Source: JBLHZY01 sp047631555 (GTDB taxonomy: Bacteria > Pseudomonadota > Alphaproteobacteria > Rhodobacterales > Rhodobacteraceae). Taken from it: a DNA stretch of 64,000 bases. Shown here one piece after another: positions 41,612-50,337 of the stretch; the stretch's first letter is position 1, and every line of letters starts with the position of its first letter. Location: NCBI GenBank assembly GCA_047631555.1, contig JBLHZY010000004.1:62001-126000 (forward strand). The letters run 5' to 3'. The notes beneath the pieces were generated by a model. That model did no database searches and was not told the origin of the DNA. It saw nothing but the letters and a program-made list of their open reading frames with translations. The translations under genes were made by a program, and so were the position numbers.

Positions 41612-43031
41612 ATTGCCCGATTTCCGGCAGGATCGCGCCCGGGTTCATGATGCCTTTTGGATCGAGCGCGGTTTTGATCGCGCGCATCGCGGCAAGTTTT
41701 GACGGATCGCCATAGCGCGCAAGATCATCGACTTTGAGCCGGCCAATACCGTGTTCGGCGCTGACCGAGCCATCGTATTCATCCGTCAGGTCATGCACGA
41801 GGCGGCTGATGGGTACGCGCAGATCTGCGTAGTCTTCGCGCTTTTTGCCCATGGCGGGGAAGACGTTATAGTGCAGGTTGCCATCGCCCAAGTGACCAAA
41901 ACAATTGATCCGCATATCGCCAAGCACGGCAAGGCGCTCACCGGCGCGGGCGATAAATTCGGGGATGGTTGAGAGCGGCAGCGCGATATCATGTGAGGCA
42001 ATTGCGCCGATGCGTTTGTTGGCCTCTGGGATGGTTTCGCGCAGTTTCCACAGGTTTTGCGCTTGAGCCTCGCTTTGTGCAATCGTCCCGTCCGTGGCAA
42101 GGCCTGCGTCCAATGCCGCTTCGAACAGCGCCTCAAAGGCGGCTTCGGTGGATTGTTGGGCAGAGAGGCCAAGGCCGATAAGCACAGACCATTGCGGCGC
42201 ATTATCAAAGGGTTGGCGGGTATCCGGGCAGGTTTGGCTCAGGAAGTTATAGCCCTCTTGGGAGAGGATTTCAAAGGCCGAGATGCCCTCGCCGATTTGG
42301 CCCTGCGCAAGGCTGAGCAGATCAAGCGCGGCTTGGGGATCGGGAACAACAAACAGCGCTGTGCCGTTTTGGGCGGGGCGCGCAAATAGGCGCAGCGCGG
42401 CGGCCGTGATCACGCCAAGCGTGCCTTCCGAGCCGATTAACAGGTTGCGCAGATCATAGCCTGTGTTGTCTTTGCGCAGGCGTTTGAGCCCGTTCCAGAT
42501 GGTGCCATCGGGCAGCACGGCTTCGATCCCGAGGCACAGATCACGGGCATTGCCATAGCGCAGCACGTTGAGCCCGCCCGCATTGGTCGCCAGATTGCCG
42601 CCGATCCGGCAAGAGCCCTCAGAGGCAAGCGACAGCGGGAAGAGGCGATCAGCGGCAAGGGCGGCGGATTGGACATCGGCAAGGATGGCACCGGCCTCGG
42701 CGATCAGCACATTTTCGGACGGGTATGTGGCGCGGATCGCGTTCATCCGCTCAAGCGAGAGGATCAGCGGCGCATGGCCTTGGGCGCGCACTTGGCCAAG
42801 CACGAGGCCGGTGCCGCCGCCGTAAGGAACGACTGCGATGCCAGCCTCACCAGCAAGGCGGATTGTGGTGGCGACCTGTTCGGTTGTTTGCGGCGCGATG
42901 GCAAGGCCGACCTCGCCTTTGATCCGGCCGCGCGGCTCTTCTACATAGGCGTTTGGATCGCGAAAGCTGGCCTCAGGGAGGCACGCGCGAAGGGAGTTTT
43001 CGAAGGCAGGCGTGATCGCATTAAGCGGCAT
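41610..43031 (-). CDS. FAD-linked oxidase (D-lactate / D-2-hydroxyacid dehydrogenase family)
   Basis: 473 residues of the VAO/GlcD family. The N-terminal FAD-binding part has VVPYGGGTGLVLGQVRAQGH, then EGSCRIGGNLATNAGGLNVLRYGNARD and GYDLRNLLIGSEGTLGVITA. The C-terminal oxidase domain has NCFGHLGDGNLHYNVFPAMG (metal/substrate histidines) and the end VSAEHGIGRLKVDDLARYGD. This fits D-lactate or D-2-hydroxyglutarate dehydrogenases; the exact 2-hydroxyacid is not clear. It is single-subunit, with no GlcE or GlcF genes alongside. Confidence 0.88.
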   Translation of the reverse strand: MPLNAITPAFENSLRACLPEASFRDPNAYVEEPRGRIKGEVGLAIAPQTTEQVATTIRLAGEAGIAVVPYGGGTGLVLGQVRAQGHAPLILSLERMNAIRATYPSENVLIAEAGAILADVQSAALAADRLFPLSLASEGSCRIGGNLATNAGGLNVLRYGNARDLCLGIEAVLPDGTIWNGLKRLRKDNTGYDLRNLLIGSEGTLGVITAAALRLFARPAQNGTALFVVPDPQAALDLLSLAQGQIGEGISAFEILSQEGYNFLSQTCPDTRQPFDNAPQWSVLIGLGLSAQQSTEAAFEALFEAALDAGLATDGTIAQSEAQAQNLWKLRETIPEANKRIGAIASHDIALPLSTIPEFIARAGERLAVLGDMRINCFGHLGDGNLHYNVFPAMGKKREDYADLRVPISRLVHDLTDEYDGSVSAEHGIGRLKVDDLARYGDPSKLAAMRAIKTALDPKGIMNPGAILPEIGQ

Positions 43032-43100
43032 TTTGGCGGGCCTTTTGGGCGGCTAAGGACATGGCGACACCTGAGCATGAGGGGCGATTGGGCGCAAGGT

Positions 43101-43622
43101 TTAGGCCTGCGACATCTCGGCGATCTTCATGCAGGAGCGCAGGTTGCGCGCGGTGATCGGCGCATCGAAATGGCGGGCGATATTGGCCGCGAGGCGGGAT
43201 TTGCCAAAGCCGTTGGGCGTATGAAAATAAGTGATGCCATTGATACATTCCGCCTCTTCGCCGCTGGTCGCGGCAGCGCGGATCGCGGCCAAATCTGGCG
43301 CGCCGCCAAAGAGCAGGTGCAGCGTCGTTGGGGCGTCAAGGGTCGCGGGGAATGGGTTGGCGTTGAGCGCGTCGTGCAGGGTTTGGGCCGTGAGCAGCAT
43401 CACTTCGGGGCGAAAATTGAATTGGGCCTCAACACCGGATGCGATGGCCTCGCGGATTGCGCTGACAGGTTCATCGCTGGCAAATATCGCATTGCCGGAT
43501 TGGACATATGTTTGCGGGTTTGAATAGCCTAAACCACTGAGCATGTTGCGAAATTCCGCCATGGGCAGCTTGCCGTGCCCACCAACATTTACGCCGCGCA
43601 ATAAGGCGATCCATATCTGCAT
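43101..43622 (-). CDS. DUF1697 family protein
   Basis: 173 residues. The start MQIWIALLRGVNVGGHGKLP then MAEFRNMLSGLGYSNPQTYV, QSGNAIF is the DUF1697 signature, and the end has KSRLAANIARHFDAPITARN then LRSCMKIAEM. The family has a mixed alpha/beta fold and no known activity. It lies 28 bases after the GNAT gene on the same strand and may be the last gene of the run that starts with ctaC. Confidence 0.9.
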   Translation of the reverse strand: MQIWIALLRGVNVGGHGKLPMAEFRNMLSGLGYSNPQTYVQSGNAIFASDEPVSAIREAIASGVEAQFNFRPEVMLLTAQTLHDALNANPFPATLDAPTTLHLLFGGAPDLAAIRAAATSGEEAECINGITYFHTPNGFGKSRLAANIARHFDAPITARNLRSCMKIAEMSQA

Positions 43623-43650
43623 AGGGCTGCTCCTCTAGGCCTGAGCCCGC

Positions 43651-44235
43651 TTATCCAACATCGGTTTTGCCGCGCCGATCTGCGCGTAGATTGGCATAGA
43701 GCACGTGGTTGCGCCAGCGTCCGTTAATCTGAAGATAGCTTTGCGCCACGCCTTCATATTTAAAGCCGCTCTTTTCCAAAACCCCACGTGAGGCGATGTT
43801 TTCGGGCAGGCAGGCGGCTTCAACCCGCGAGAGGTCCATCTCTTCAAAAGCATGGTGCACCAGGGCTTCAATCGCCTCGCGCATATAGCCGTGGCGGGCA
43901 AATTCAGCGCCGATCCAATAGCCCAATGTGCCGGCTTGGGCCGGGCCGCGGCGAATATTATCAAGGGTGATTGCGCCGAGGATTTGCGCGTCTTCGCGCC
44001 GGATCAGGAAAAGCGGAACAGCCGCGCCATTGGTGATTGAGCGTTGCGCCCAGTAGACCCGATTGGTGAAGCCTTTGCGCAGCAGATGATCCTTGGCCCA
44101 GGTTGGTTCCCACGGGGTGAGGAATTCGGCGCTTTGTTGGCGCAGATTGACCCAGGCGCGAAAGTCCCCGTGGATCGGCGGGCGCAGGCTCATCCGATCT
44201 GTTTCGATCCGAACTTTGCGCCGCGCCCAAAGCAT
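43651..44235 (-). CDS. GNAT N-acetyltransferase of the RimJ/RimL type
   Basis: 194 residues. The sequence LRPPIHGDFRAWVNLRQQSA, then ITLDNIRRGPAQAGTLGYWI, GAEFARHGYMREAIEALVHH, and VEAACLPENIASRGVLEKSG then FKYEGVAQSYLQINGRWRNH is the RimJ/RimL pattern of enzymes that acetylate protein or amino-acid amino groups, and a ribosomal-protein target is likely. Its start codon shares one base with the stop of the M16 peptidase gene (TAATG), so it is translationally coupled to it. Confidence 0.9.
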   Translation of the reverse strand: MLWARRKVRIETDRMSLRPPIHGDFRAWVNLRQQSAEFLTPWEPTWAKDHLLRKGFTNRVYWAQRSITNGAAVPLFLIRREDAQILGAITLDNIRRGPAQAGTLGYWIGAEFARHGYMREAIEALVHHAFEEMDLSRVEAACLPENIASRGVLEKSGFKYEGVAQSYLQINGRWRNHVLYANLRADRRGKTDVG

Positions 44236-45494
44236 TAGGCCGCAAGCCTTGCGCGCAGTTGCTCAAGGCTTGGCGCGGCCTCGACAGGGCCATAAAGCGC
44301 CAGCGCCGATTGCGCGACCGTCATGTTTTGCGCAAAGGCTTTGACGTCGCCCGTTGTGACCGCATCAATGCGCGCGACGGTTTCGCTGAGCGGCGGCACC
44401 CGGCCCCAAATCGCAACCATCCGGGCAAGGCGTTCGGCGCGGCTTGAGGGGCTTTCCAATCCCATCAAGAGGCCCGCTTTCATCTGGGCGCGGGCGCGCG
44501 CGATCTCATCGGGGCGCATATCGTCGGCGGCGCGCTTGATCTCATCCATGGTGATTTCAGCCAGCTCGCCGATCTGTTCGGCTGATGTGCCTGCGTAGAT
44601 CGTCGTTTGGCCTGTGTCGCCATAAGCGCCGGTTTGAGCGTAGATCGTATAGCAAAGCCCCCGCTTTTCGCGGATCTCTTGGAACAGCCGCGAAGACATG
44701 CCGCCGCCAAGGATGGTTGTGCAGACTTGGGCGATATAAATATCTTCGTCGCGGTAGCTTGGCCCTTCAATGGCAAGGGCGAAATGCGCCTGTTCAAGCG
44801 GTTTGATCGCGCGGTGTTCGCCGCCCGAAAAGCTTGAGGCAATCACAGCGGGCGCAGGGCGCGCGTCTATGTGACCAAAGAGACGCTCGGCCTCGCGCAC
44901 GAGGGCGTCGTGATCCACCGCGCCCGCAGCAGAAAGGATCATGCGATCCGGCGAGTAATGCTCGCGCACAAAGCCGGAAAGATCAGGCCGCCCAAAAGCG
45001 TTTACCCGCTCATCCGGGCCAAGGATCGTTCTGCCCATTGGCTGATCGGGATAGGCAACCCCTTGCAACCAATCAAAGATCACATCGTCCGGCGTATCGG
45101 CGGCTTGGCCGATTTCCTGCAAGATCACGCCGCGCTCGACCTCGATCTCGTTTGGATCAAAGATCGGGTTGAGGATAATATCGGCAATCACATCCAGCGC
45201 GAGGCCCACATCGGCCTGCAAAACGCGGGCGTAATAGGCTGTCATTTCGCGCGAAGTATAGGCATTAAGATAGCCGCCGACATCCTCAAGCACTTCGGCG
45301 ATTTCAAGCGGCGAGCGGCGCTCGGTCCCCTTGAAAGCCATGTGTTCGAGGAAATGGGCGATGCCATTTTGCTCAAGCCGCTCATGCCGCCCGCCCGCTT
45401 GAACCCAGACCCCGATAGAGGCGGATTGCAGGCTTGGCATATTTTCGGTGACGATGCGGAACCCGTTGGAAAGGGTATGAAATTGGACGCTCAA
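44235..45494 (-). CDS. M16 family zinc peptidase (processing-protease type)
   Basis: 419 residues. The inverted zinc motif H-x-x-E-H is in GIAHFLEHMAFKGTERRSPL at about residue 45-50, with the further glutamate in the GGYLNAYTSREMTAYYARVL region. The C-terminal half has FALAIEGPSYRDEDIYIAQV then TTILGGGMSSRLFQEIREKR. It resembles mitochondrial processing peptidase beta and bacterial PqqL-type enzymes of alphaproteobacteria; the substrate is unknown. It overlaps thrC by four bases (ATGA). Confidence 0.93.
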   Translation of the reverse strand: MSVQFHTLSNGFRIVTENMPSLQSASIGVWVQAGGRHERLEQNGIAHFLEHMAFKGTERRSPLEIAEVLEDVGGYLNAYTSREMTAYYARVLQADVGLALDVIADIILNPIFDPNEIEVERGVILQEIGQAADTPDDVIFDWLQGVAYPDQPMGRTILGPDERVNAFGRPDLSGFVREHYSPDRMILSAAGAVDHDALVREAERLFGHIDARPAPAVIASSFSGGEHRAIKPLEQAHFALAIEGPSYRDEDIYIAQVCTTILGGGMSSRLFQEIREKRGLCYTIYAQTGAYGDTGQTTIYAGTSAEQIGELAEITMDEIKRAADDMRPDEIARARAQMKAGLLMGLESPSSRAERLARMVAIWGRVPPLSETVARIDAVTTGDVKAFAQNMTVAQSALALYGPVEAAPSLEQLRARLAA

Positions 45495-46876
45495 CGCTTG
45501 GTGCGCTCCTGAATAAGGGATTTGAGGGCAGTGAGATCATTGGGCACGCGGGTCATCCGCTCGTCCCGCTCGAACAGGTCGGCCATATGGGGCGGCAATG
45601 CGGGGCGGATGCCTGTTGCGGCCTCCACGGCATCGGGAAATTTGGCCGGATGGGCGGTTGCCAGCGTGATCATCGGGGTTGTGCCGAGGTGCTCGGAGGC
45701 GACTTTGACGCCAACAGCGGAATGCGGGCAGAGGATTTCGCCTGTGTCGGCGTGGATCGCTTTGATCGTGGCGGTGGTTTCGGCCTCGCTGGCGCGCCCG
45801 CTGTCAAAGTGGCTTCGTAAGGTTTCAATCGCGCCTTGCGAGACGGTAAAACCGCCTTCTTTGAGCTCGCTCATCAGCTGGGCAACGGCGGATCCATCGC
45901 GCCCGTAGGCATCAAACAATGCGCGCTCAAAATTCGAGGAAACCTGAATATCCATCGAGGGCGAGATTGAGGGGGTCACGCCCTCTTTGGTATGGGCGCC
46001 GGATTGGATGGTGCGGTGCAGGATATCGTTTTGGTTGGTCGCGATCACGAGGCGATCAATTGGCAGGCCCATTTGCTTGGCGATGTAGCCCGCAAAAATA
46101 TCGCCGAAATTGCCTGTCGGCACAGTGAAGGAGATCTTGCGATGCGGCGCGCCGAGCGCCACGGCGGAAGTGAAGAAATACACAACTTGGGCAAGGACAC
46201 GCGCCCAGTTGATTGAATTGACGGCGGCGAGTTTGACCCCTTTGCGGAAGGCCTCATCGGCGAACATTTCTTTGAGTGCTGCTTGGCAATCGTCGAAATC
46301 ACCGTCCAAAGCGAGGGCGTGCACGTTGGCCTCAGAGGGGGTCGTCATCTGGCGGCGCTGAACATCCGAGACGCGGCCATGCGGAAAGAGGATCACAACA
46401 TCAACGTTCTCAAGCCCGCGAAAGGCCTCGATCGCGGCAGAGCCTGTATCGCCCGAGGTCGCGCCAACGATTGTGACGCGCTCACCCCGGCGGGCCAGAG
46501 CCGATTGAAAGAGCTGGCCGATCAACTGCATGGCGAAATCTTTGAACGCCAGAGTGGGCCCGTGAAACAGCTCAAGCAGGAAGTGATTGGGGCCAAGTTG
46601 GACCATCGGCGCGCGGGCGGTATGGGCAAAGCCTGCATAGGCGCGCTTGATGATGGCGCGAAATTCCTCGTCGGTGAATGTATCGCCCAAGAAGGGGCGC
46701 ATGATCGTAAACGCCGCCTCTTCATAGCTTTTGCCCGCAAGGCCTGCGATCTCATCGGCGCTCAAGGTCGGGATGCTTTCGGGCACATAGAGCCCCCCAT
46801 CAGGCGCGAGCCCGGTAAGCATGGTTTCCTCGAATGAAAGCGCCGGGCTTTGGCCGCGGGTAGAAATGTAACGCAT
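45491..46876 (-). CDS. thrC: Threonine synthase
   Basis: 461 residues, the long form usual in Proteobacteria. It starts MRYISTRGQSPALSFEETML, and the PLP-lysine is in LFHGPTLAFKDFAMQLIGQL. GATSGDTGSAAIEAFRG is the phosphate-binding loop, and KISFTVPTGNFGDIFAGYIA follows. It converts O-phosphohomoserine to threonine. It lies between surf1 (28 bases upstream) and the M16 gene, an order seen widely in Rhodobacterales. Confidence 0.95.
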   Translation of the reverse strand: MRYISTRGQSPALSFEETMLTGLAPDGGLYVPESIPTLSADEIAGLAGKSYEEAAFTIMRPFLGDTFTDEEFRAIIKRAYAGFAHTARAPMVQLGPNHFLLELFHGPTLAFKDFAMQLIGQLFQSALARRGERVTIVGATSGDTGSAAIEAFRGLENVDVVILFPHGRVSDVQRRQMTTPSEANVHALALDGDFDDCQAALKEMFADEAFRKGVKLAAVNSINWARVLAQVVYFFTSAVALGAPHRKISFTVPTGNFGDIFAGYIAKQMGLPIDRLVIATNQNDILHRTIQSGAHTKEGVTPSISPSMDIQVSSNFERALFDAYGRDGSAVAQLMSELKEGGFTVSQGAIETLRSHFDSGRASEAETTATIKAIHADTGEILCPHSAVGVKVASEHLGTTPMITLATAHPAKFPDAVEAATGIRPALPPHMADLFERDERMTRVPNDLTALKSLIQERTKR

Positions 46877-46904
46877 GGAATGTCCCGTTTGGATCGTGCC
46901 GGAA

Positions 46905-47570
46905 TTAGGCGGGTTTGGTTCTGATACGCCAGAGCTGGTAAAGTGTCATCCCCAACCAGACAAGAGCGAGCGAAAACCATGTGATTGCGTATTGCAGATG
47001 GTCGTTTGGAATGCCCTCAGGGCCAACGGGCATCGCCTCGACCCCTTGCCCTGTATCTGAGCGCGCGATGATCAGGAGCGGCTCGGTTTGCAATGCTGCG
47101 GCCATATCGGGGATGTCGCGGGCAAACCAGATGTTCTTGGCGGCGTCATTGGGCGGGGTTGAGGAGGTGCGATCATCGGGCGTGTGGATATTGCCGGTGA
47201 GCTCAAGCGCGATTTCTGGGCGCGGGGTATCGGCGGCATCGAGTTTGACAAAGCCGCGATCTAGCAGGAGTTTGCGGCCCTGATCGGTTTCAAACCCGGT
47301 GATGATCCGATAGCCCGCGCCGATTTGTTTGCGGCTCACCAGCACATGGATTTCGGGGCCGAAGGTTTTGCCGGTGAGCGAAACGGGGGCGTATTTATCC
47401 GGCGTATCTGTGACCCCAAGCGGCACAGCGGGGGCGGAAATACGCGCCTCGATATCGGCCAGAACGGATTGCTTCCAAGAAAGCCGCTGGACCTGCCAAA
47501 AGCCCAGCGAGAGCAGGATCGCGATCCCACCGAGGCCAATAATGATCGGGCCGCTCATTCGTTTTAGCAT
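46905..47570 (-). CDS. SURF1 family cytochrome oxidase assembly protein
   Basis: 221 residues with one membrane span at each end: IIIGLGGIAILLSLGFWQVQ near the N-terminus and LQYAITWFSLALVWLGMTLY near the C-terminus. The SURF1 pattern is seen in GFWQVQRLSWKQSVLADIEA, RGFVKLD and LQYAITWFSLALVWL. SURF1 helps place haem a in subunit I of aa3 oxidases. It follows ctaE, from which a terminator separates it, so it may have its own promoter or read-through. Confidence 0.92.
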   Translation of the reverse strand: MLKRMSGPIIIGLGGIAILLSLGFWQVQRLSWKQSVLADIEARISAPAVPLGVTDTPDKYAPVSLTGKTFGPEIHVLVSRKQIGAGYRIITGFETDQGRKLLLDRGFVKLDAADTPRPEIALELTGNIHTPDDRTSSTPPNDAAKNIWFARDIPDMAAALQTEPLLIIARSDTGQGVEAMPVGPEGIPNDHLQYAITWFSLALVWLGMTLYQLWRIRTKPA

Positions 47571-47603
47571 GAAGACCTCGCTTTAATCGGGGCTTTTGAA
47601 AGC

Positions 47604-47633
47604 AAAAAGCGCGCACCGGGGCGCGCGCTTTTT
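47604..47633. terminator. Terminator-like hairpin between ctaE and surf1
   Basis: AAAAAGCGCGC (47604-47614) pairs with GCGCGCTTTTT (47623-47633) around an 8-base loop, with symmetric A and T runs. It follows ctaE on the minus strand by 28 bases and should end most cta transcripts before surf1. Confidence 0.8.
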
Positions 47634-47660
47634 ATGAATTTATTGCGCCAGAGTCTGCGC

Positions 47661-48467
47661 TTAGCTGCCCCAGACGTAGACAGCCACAAAGAGGAAGAGC
47701 CAGACAACATCCACAAAGTGCCAGTACCAAGCCGCCGCTTCAAAGCCGATATGCGCCTCGGGGGTGAAGTGCCCTTTGATGGCGCGCAGCAAGCAGACTG
47801 CGAGGAAGATCGTGCCGATCACAACATGGAAGCCGTGGAACAGCGTTGGCAGGATGAAGTTGGAGCAATAGACCTCGCAACCGCGGCCAAAGCCGAATGT
47901 CGCGTGGCTATACTCATAGGCTTGGAAGGCGGTGAACAAAAGGCCAAGAGCCACCGAGAGCGAAAGCCCTGTAATCAGGTCTTTGCGGTTGTTCTCATGG
48001 GCAATCGCGTGGTGCGCCCATGTACAGGCCGCGCCCGAGCAAAGCAGGATCAGCGTGTTCATCAGCGGCAGGTGCCATGCATCAAACGTCTCGATGCCAA
48101 CGGGGGGCCAAACGCCATCAATCGCGGGCGAGTCGGGGCCCATCGGATACATCGCGTTCTTAAAGAAGCCCCAGAACCAAGCGGCAAAGAACATCACTTC
48201 GGACATGATGAACATCAAAACGCCGTAGCGCAGGCCGATTTTCACAACCGGCGTGTGATCGCCCACATGGCTTTCAACTACAACAGCCGACCACCAGCCG
48301 AACATTGTATAAAGCACGCCAGCAAGGCCGATAAGGAAGATGAACGGTGTTACGCCCTGCATCCACATCACTGCGCCAAGCAGCATGATAAAAGCCGATG
48401 CAGCCCCCATAAAGGGCCAGATCGAAGGGGTTAGAATATGATAGTCGTGGTTCTTTTCATGGGCCAT
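47661..48467 (-). CDS. ctaE: Cytochrome c oxidase subunit III
   Basis: 268 residues with about seven membrane spans. It starts MAHEKNHDYHILTPSIWPFM, the usual alphaproteobacterial and mitochondrial form. Other conserved parts are YGVLMFIMSEVMFFAAWFWG (with the conserved glutamate of the middle spans), then WPPVGIETFDAWHLPLMNTL, and HGFHVVIGTIFLAVCLLRAI near the C-terminus. It is part of the aa3-type terminal oxidase. It ends the ctaC-ctaB-ctaG-ctaE order. Confidence 0.97.
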   Translation of the reverse strand: MAHEKNHDYHILTPSIWPFMGAASAFIMLLGAVMWMQGVTPFIFLIGLAGVLYTMFGWWSAVVVESHVGDHTPVVKIGLRYGVLMFIMSEVMFFAAWFWGFFKNAMYPMGPDSPAIDGVWPPVGIETFDAWHLPLMNTLILLCSGAACTWAHHAIAHENNRKDLITGLSLSVALGLLFTAFQAYEYSHATFGFGRGCEVYCSNFILPTLFHGFHVVIGTIFLAVCLLRAIKGHFTPEAHIGFEAAAWYWHFVDVVWLFLFVAVYVWGS

Positions 48468-48487
48468 GTGCGATCCCCGCCTGGGAT

Positions 48488-49072
48488 TTAATTTAGACCT
48501 GTCCGCGGAGCCGTTGCATCTTCAATCAGATGCGCTGTCTCTTCGGGCAAATCGGTTTCATAGAATGTGTATGATAGCGTGATGTGTTTTACAAACTTTG
48601 CATCGCGATCTTGTCGAATTTCGGGATCAACATAAAATGTTACGGGCATTTGCACCCGCTCTCCCGGTTGAAGCACCTGCTCGGTAAAGCAGAAGCAATC
48701 AATCTTGGTAAAGAAGCCGCCAGCCTCATAGGGGGCGACGTTATAGGTCGCTGTGCCTGCGATGGGGCGGTCGGTTGGATTATAGGCCTCATAGAAGGCA
48801 AGGCCGGTTTCGCCGATTTTGAGCTCCATCTTGCGCACGACGGGTTTGAATTCCCATGGCATATCGCGCGCGATTGTGGCGTCAAAGCGGATGGCGATTG
48901 TCTCGTCCAGAATGATATCCGAGCCTTTGTCGGAAACGGCTGTTGTGCCGCCAAAGCCGGTGACTTGGCAGAACCAGCTGTAAAACGGCACGGATGCCCA
49001 AGCGAGCGCCCCCATCAGCACAACAACGCCGCCCGCCATCAGGGCGGTTTTATGGGTGTTCTTTAGGCTCAT
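48488..49072 (-). CDS. ctaG: Cytochrome c oxidase assembly protein (Cu-B delivery, CtaG/Cox11)
   Basis: 194 residues. One N-terminal membrane anchor (LMAGGVVVLMGALAWASVPF) is followed by a periplasmic domain with the copper-binding motif KIDCFCFTEQVLQPGERVQM and the segment FYVDPEI. Cox11 proteins insert copper into the Cu-B site of subunit I. It overlaps the preceding small membrane gene by four bases and lies 20 bases upstream of ctaE. Confidence 0.96.
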   Translation of the reverse strand: MSLKNTHKTALMAGGVVVLMGALAWASVPFYSWFCQVTGFGGTTAVSDKGSDIILDETIAIRFDATIARDMPWEFKPVVRKMELKIGETGLAFYEAYNPTDRPIAGTATYNVAPYEAGGFFTKIDCFCFTEQVLQPGERVQMPVTFYVDPEIRQDRDAKFVKHITLSYTFYETDLPEETAHLIEDATAPRTGLN

Positions 49073-49302
49073 TGAGCGGCCTGCGCTGCGGGTGTTTGTG
49101 TCGCGGCCTCGGCAGCGGGCTGATCAGCGGGCGTTTCAACTGCGGGCGCGCGGTAGGTTCCGTTGCGCGCGGGATCAAGCACGGAGACTTTGACAACCGT
49201 CAGCCCCATCACAATCGCGACCAAAACGCCGAGCGAAATCCCAACCCCAAGGTTGCGGCTGAAGCGGCGTTTGTGCAGTTCGTGATCTTTGGTGATTGCC
49301 AT
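49069..49302 (-). CDS. Small single-span membrane protein of the cta cluster (CoxF-like position)
   Basis: 77 residues from the ATG at 49302, two codons after the ctaB stop; the longer open frame runs antisense-like through ctaB and is rejected. A basic N-terminus (HELHKRRFSRN) is followed by one membrane span (LGVGISLGVLVAIVMGLTVV) and an alanine/proline-rich periplasmic tail. A small protein in this position, between ctaB and ctaG, is regular in Rhodobacterales and Paracoccus oxidase clusters; its function is not defined. It overlaps ctaG by four bases, suggesting co-translation. Confidence 0.8.
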   Translation of the reverse strand: MAITKDHELHKRRFSRNLGVGISLGVLVAIVMGLTVVKVSVLDPARNGTYRAPAVETPADQPAAEAATQTPAAQAAQ

Positions 49303-49306
49303 GATC

Positions 49307-50239
49307 TTACCAGCCCCCAATGCCAAAGCCGCGCAGCGTGGCTTCCACCAGCAATGCGCCGAAATGGACGAAAAGATAGGCCAAAGAGAATTTGAAGAAG
49401 CCCTTCTCGGCTTTGTATTGATCGGCTGTTGCCTCTTCTTCGGTCCGCTTGAGGATCGCAAAGGCGCCCTTGATAAACCAAAGGTTCGCCGCAACGGCCA
49501 CGGCCATATAAACCGGCCCGCCAATCGAGGTGATCCCAAGGCCAAGCGCGACCGGGGCGAGCAGCAATGTATAGGCCAAGATATGGCGGCGCGTGACTTT
49601 GCGCCCATGGGTCGAGGTCAGCATCGGAACGCCTGCCTCGTCGTAATCGGCCTTCATAAACAGCGCCAGCGCCCAGAAATGCGGCGGCGTCCACATGAAG
49701 GTCAGGCAGAACATCAACACGCTTTCAATCGAGATGCCGCCCGTAGCGACGGCCCAACCGATCATCGGAGGAAAGGCGCCAGCGGCCCCGCCAATCACGA
49801 TGTTTTGCGGCGTCCAGCGCTTGAGCCACATGGTATAGACGACGGCGTAAAAGAAGATGGTAAAAGCCAAGAGCCCCGCTGCGACCCAATTGGCCGCCAG
49901 CCCAAGAAGCAAAACGGAAAAGCCCGAAAGTGCGACGCCAATGCCCAGCGCTTCGCCCGGTTCAACCTTGCCCGAAGGGATCGGGCGCTTAGAGGTGCGT
50001 TTCATGATCGCATCAATATCGGCATCAAACCACATATTGAGCGCGCCAGAGGCCCCGCCGCCAATCGCGATAAACAGGATCGAAACAAGCGCGATAAACG
50101 GATGCACAGGCACAGGCGCCACGATCAGCCCCACCAAAGCGGTGAACACAACAAGCGACATCACGCGCGGCTTAAGCAGCGAGAAGTAGTCGCCAAAGCT
50201 TGCCTCGTTTTCGTGATCCATTGCGGCAGTATCGCTCAT
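49307..50239 (-). CDS. ctaB: Protohaem IX farnesyltransferase (haem O synthase)
   Basis: 310 residues of the UbiA superfamily with about nine spans. The prenyl-diphosphate/Mg site is ALNMWFDADIDAIMKRTSKR, with PIPSG following, and a second acidic motif is near ADYDEAGVPMLTSTHG. It farnesylates haem B to haem O for the aa3 oxidase. It follows ctaC at a 98-base gap holding a hairpin, and leads the small ORF, ctaG and ctaE. Confidence 0.95.
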   Translation of the reverse strand: MSDTAAMDHENEASFGDYFSLLKPRVMSLVVFTALVGLIVAPVPVHPFIALVSILFIAIGGGASGALNMWFDADIDAIMKRTSKRPIPSGKVEPGEALGIGVALSGFSVLLLGLAANWVAAGLLAFTIFFYAVVYTMWLKRWTPQNIVIGGAAGAFPPMIGWAVATGGISIESVLMFCLTFMWTPPHFWALALFMKADYDEAGVPMLTSTHGRKVTRRHILAYTLLLAPVALGLGITSIGGPVYMAVAVAANLWFIKGAFAILKRTEEEATADQYKAEKGFFKFSLAYLFVHFGALLVEATLRGFGIGGW

Positions 50240-50282
50240 GCGGATGGGGCCCTTTGTTCAGGCAGTTTCGTTTGATAATCGC

Positions 50283-50315
50283 GCAACAGGCACCGCTTCA
50301 TGCGCCGCCTGTTGC
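50283..50315. other. Stem-loop between ctaC and ctaB
   Basis: GCAACAGGC (50283-50291) pairs perfectly with GCCTGTTGC (50307-50315) around a 15-base loop. On the minus strand, the direction of transcription, no T-run follows it, so it is more likely an mRNA-protecting or attenuating hairpin after ctaC than a full terminator. On the plus strand AAATTTTT follows. Confidence 0.5.
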
Positions 50316-50337
50316 AAATTTTTAAGCCGTTTGAGGC

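Noticed and set aside
49303..49608. N-terminal extension of the small cta-cluster protein
   Set aside because: It runs through ctaB in another frame; the ATG at 49302 gives a proper one-span protein that starts right after the ctaB stop.
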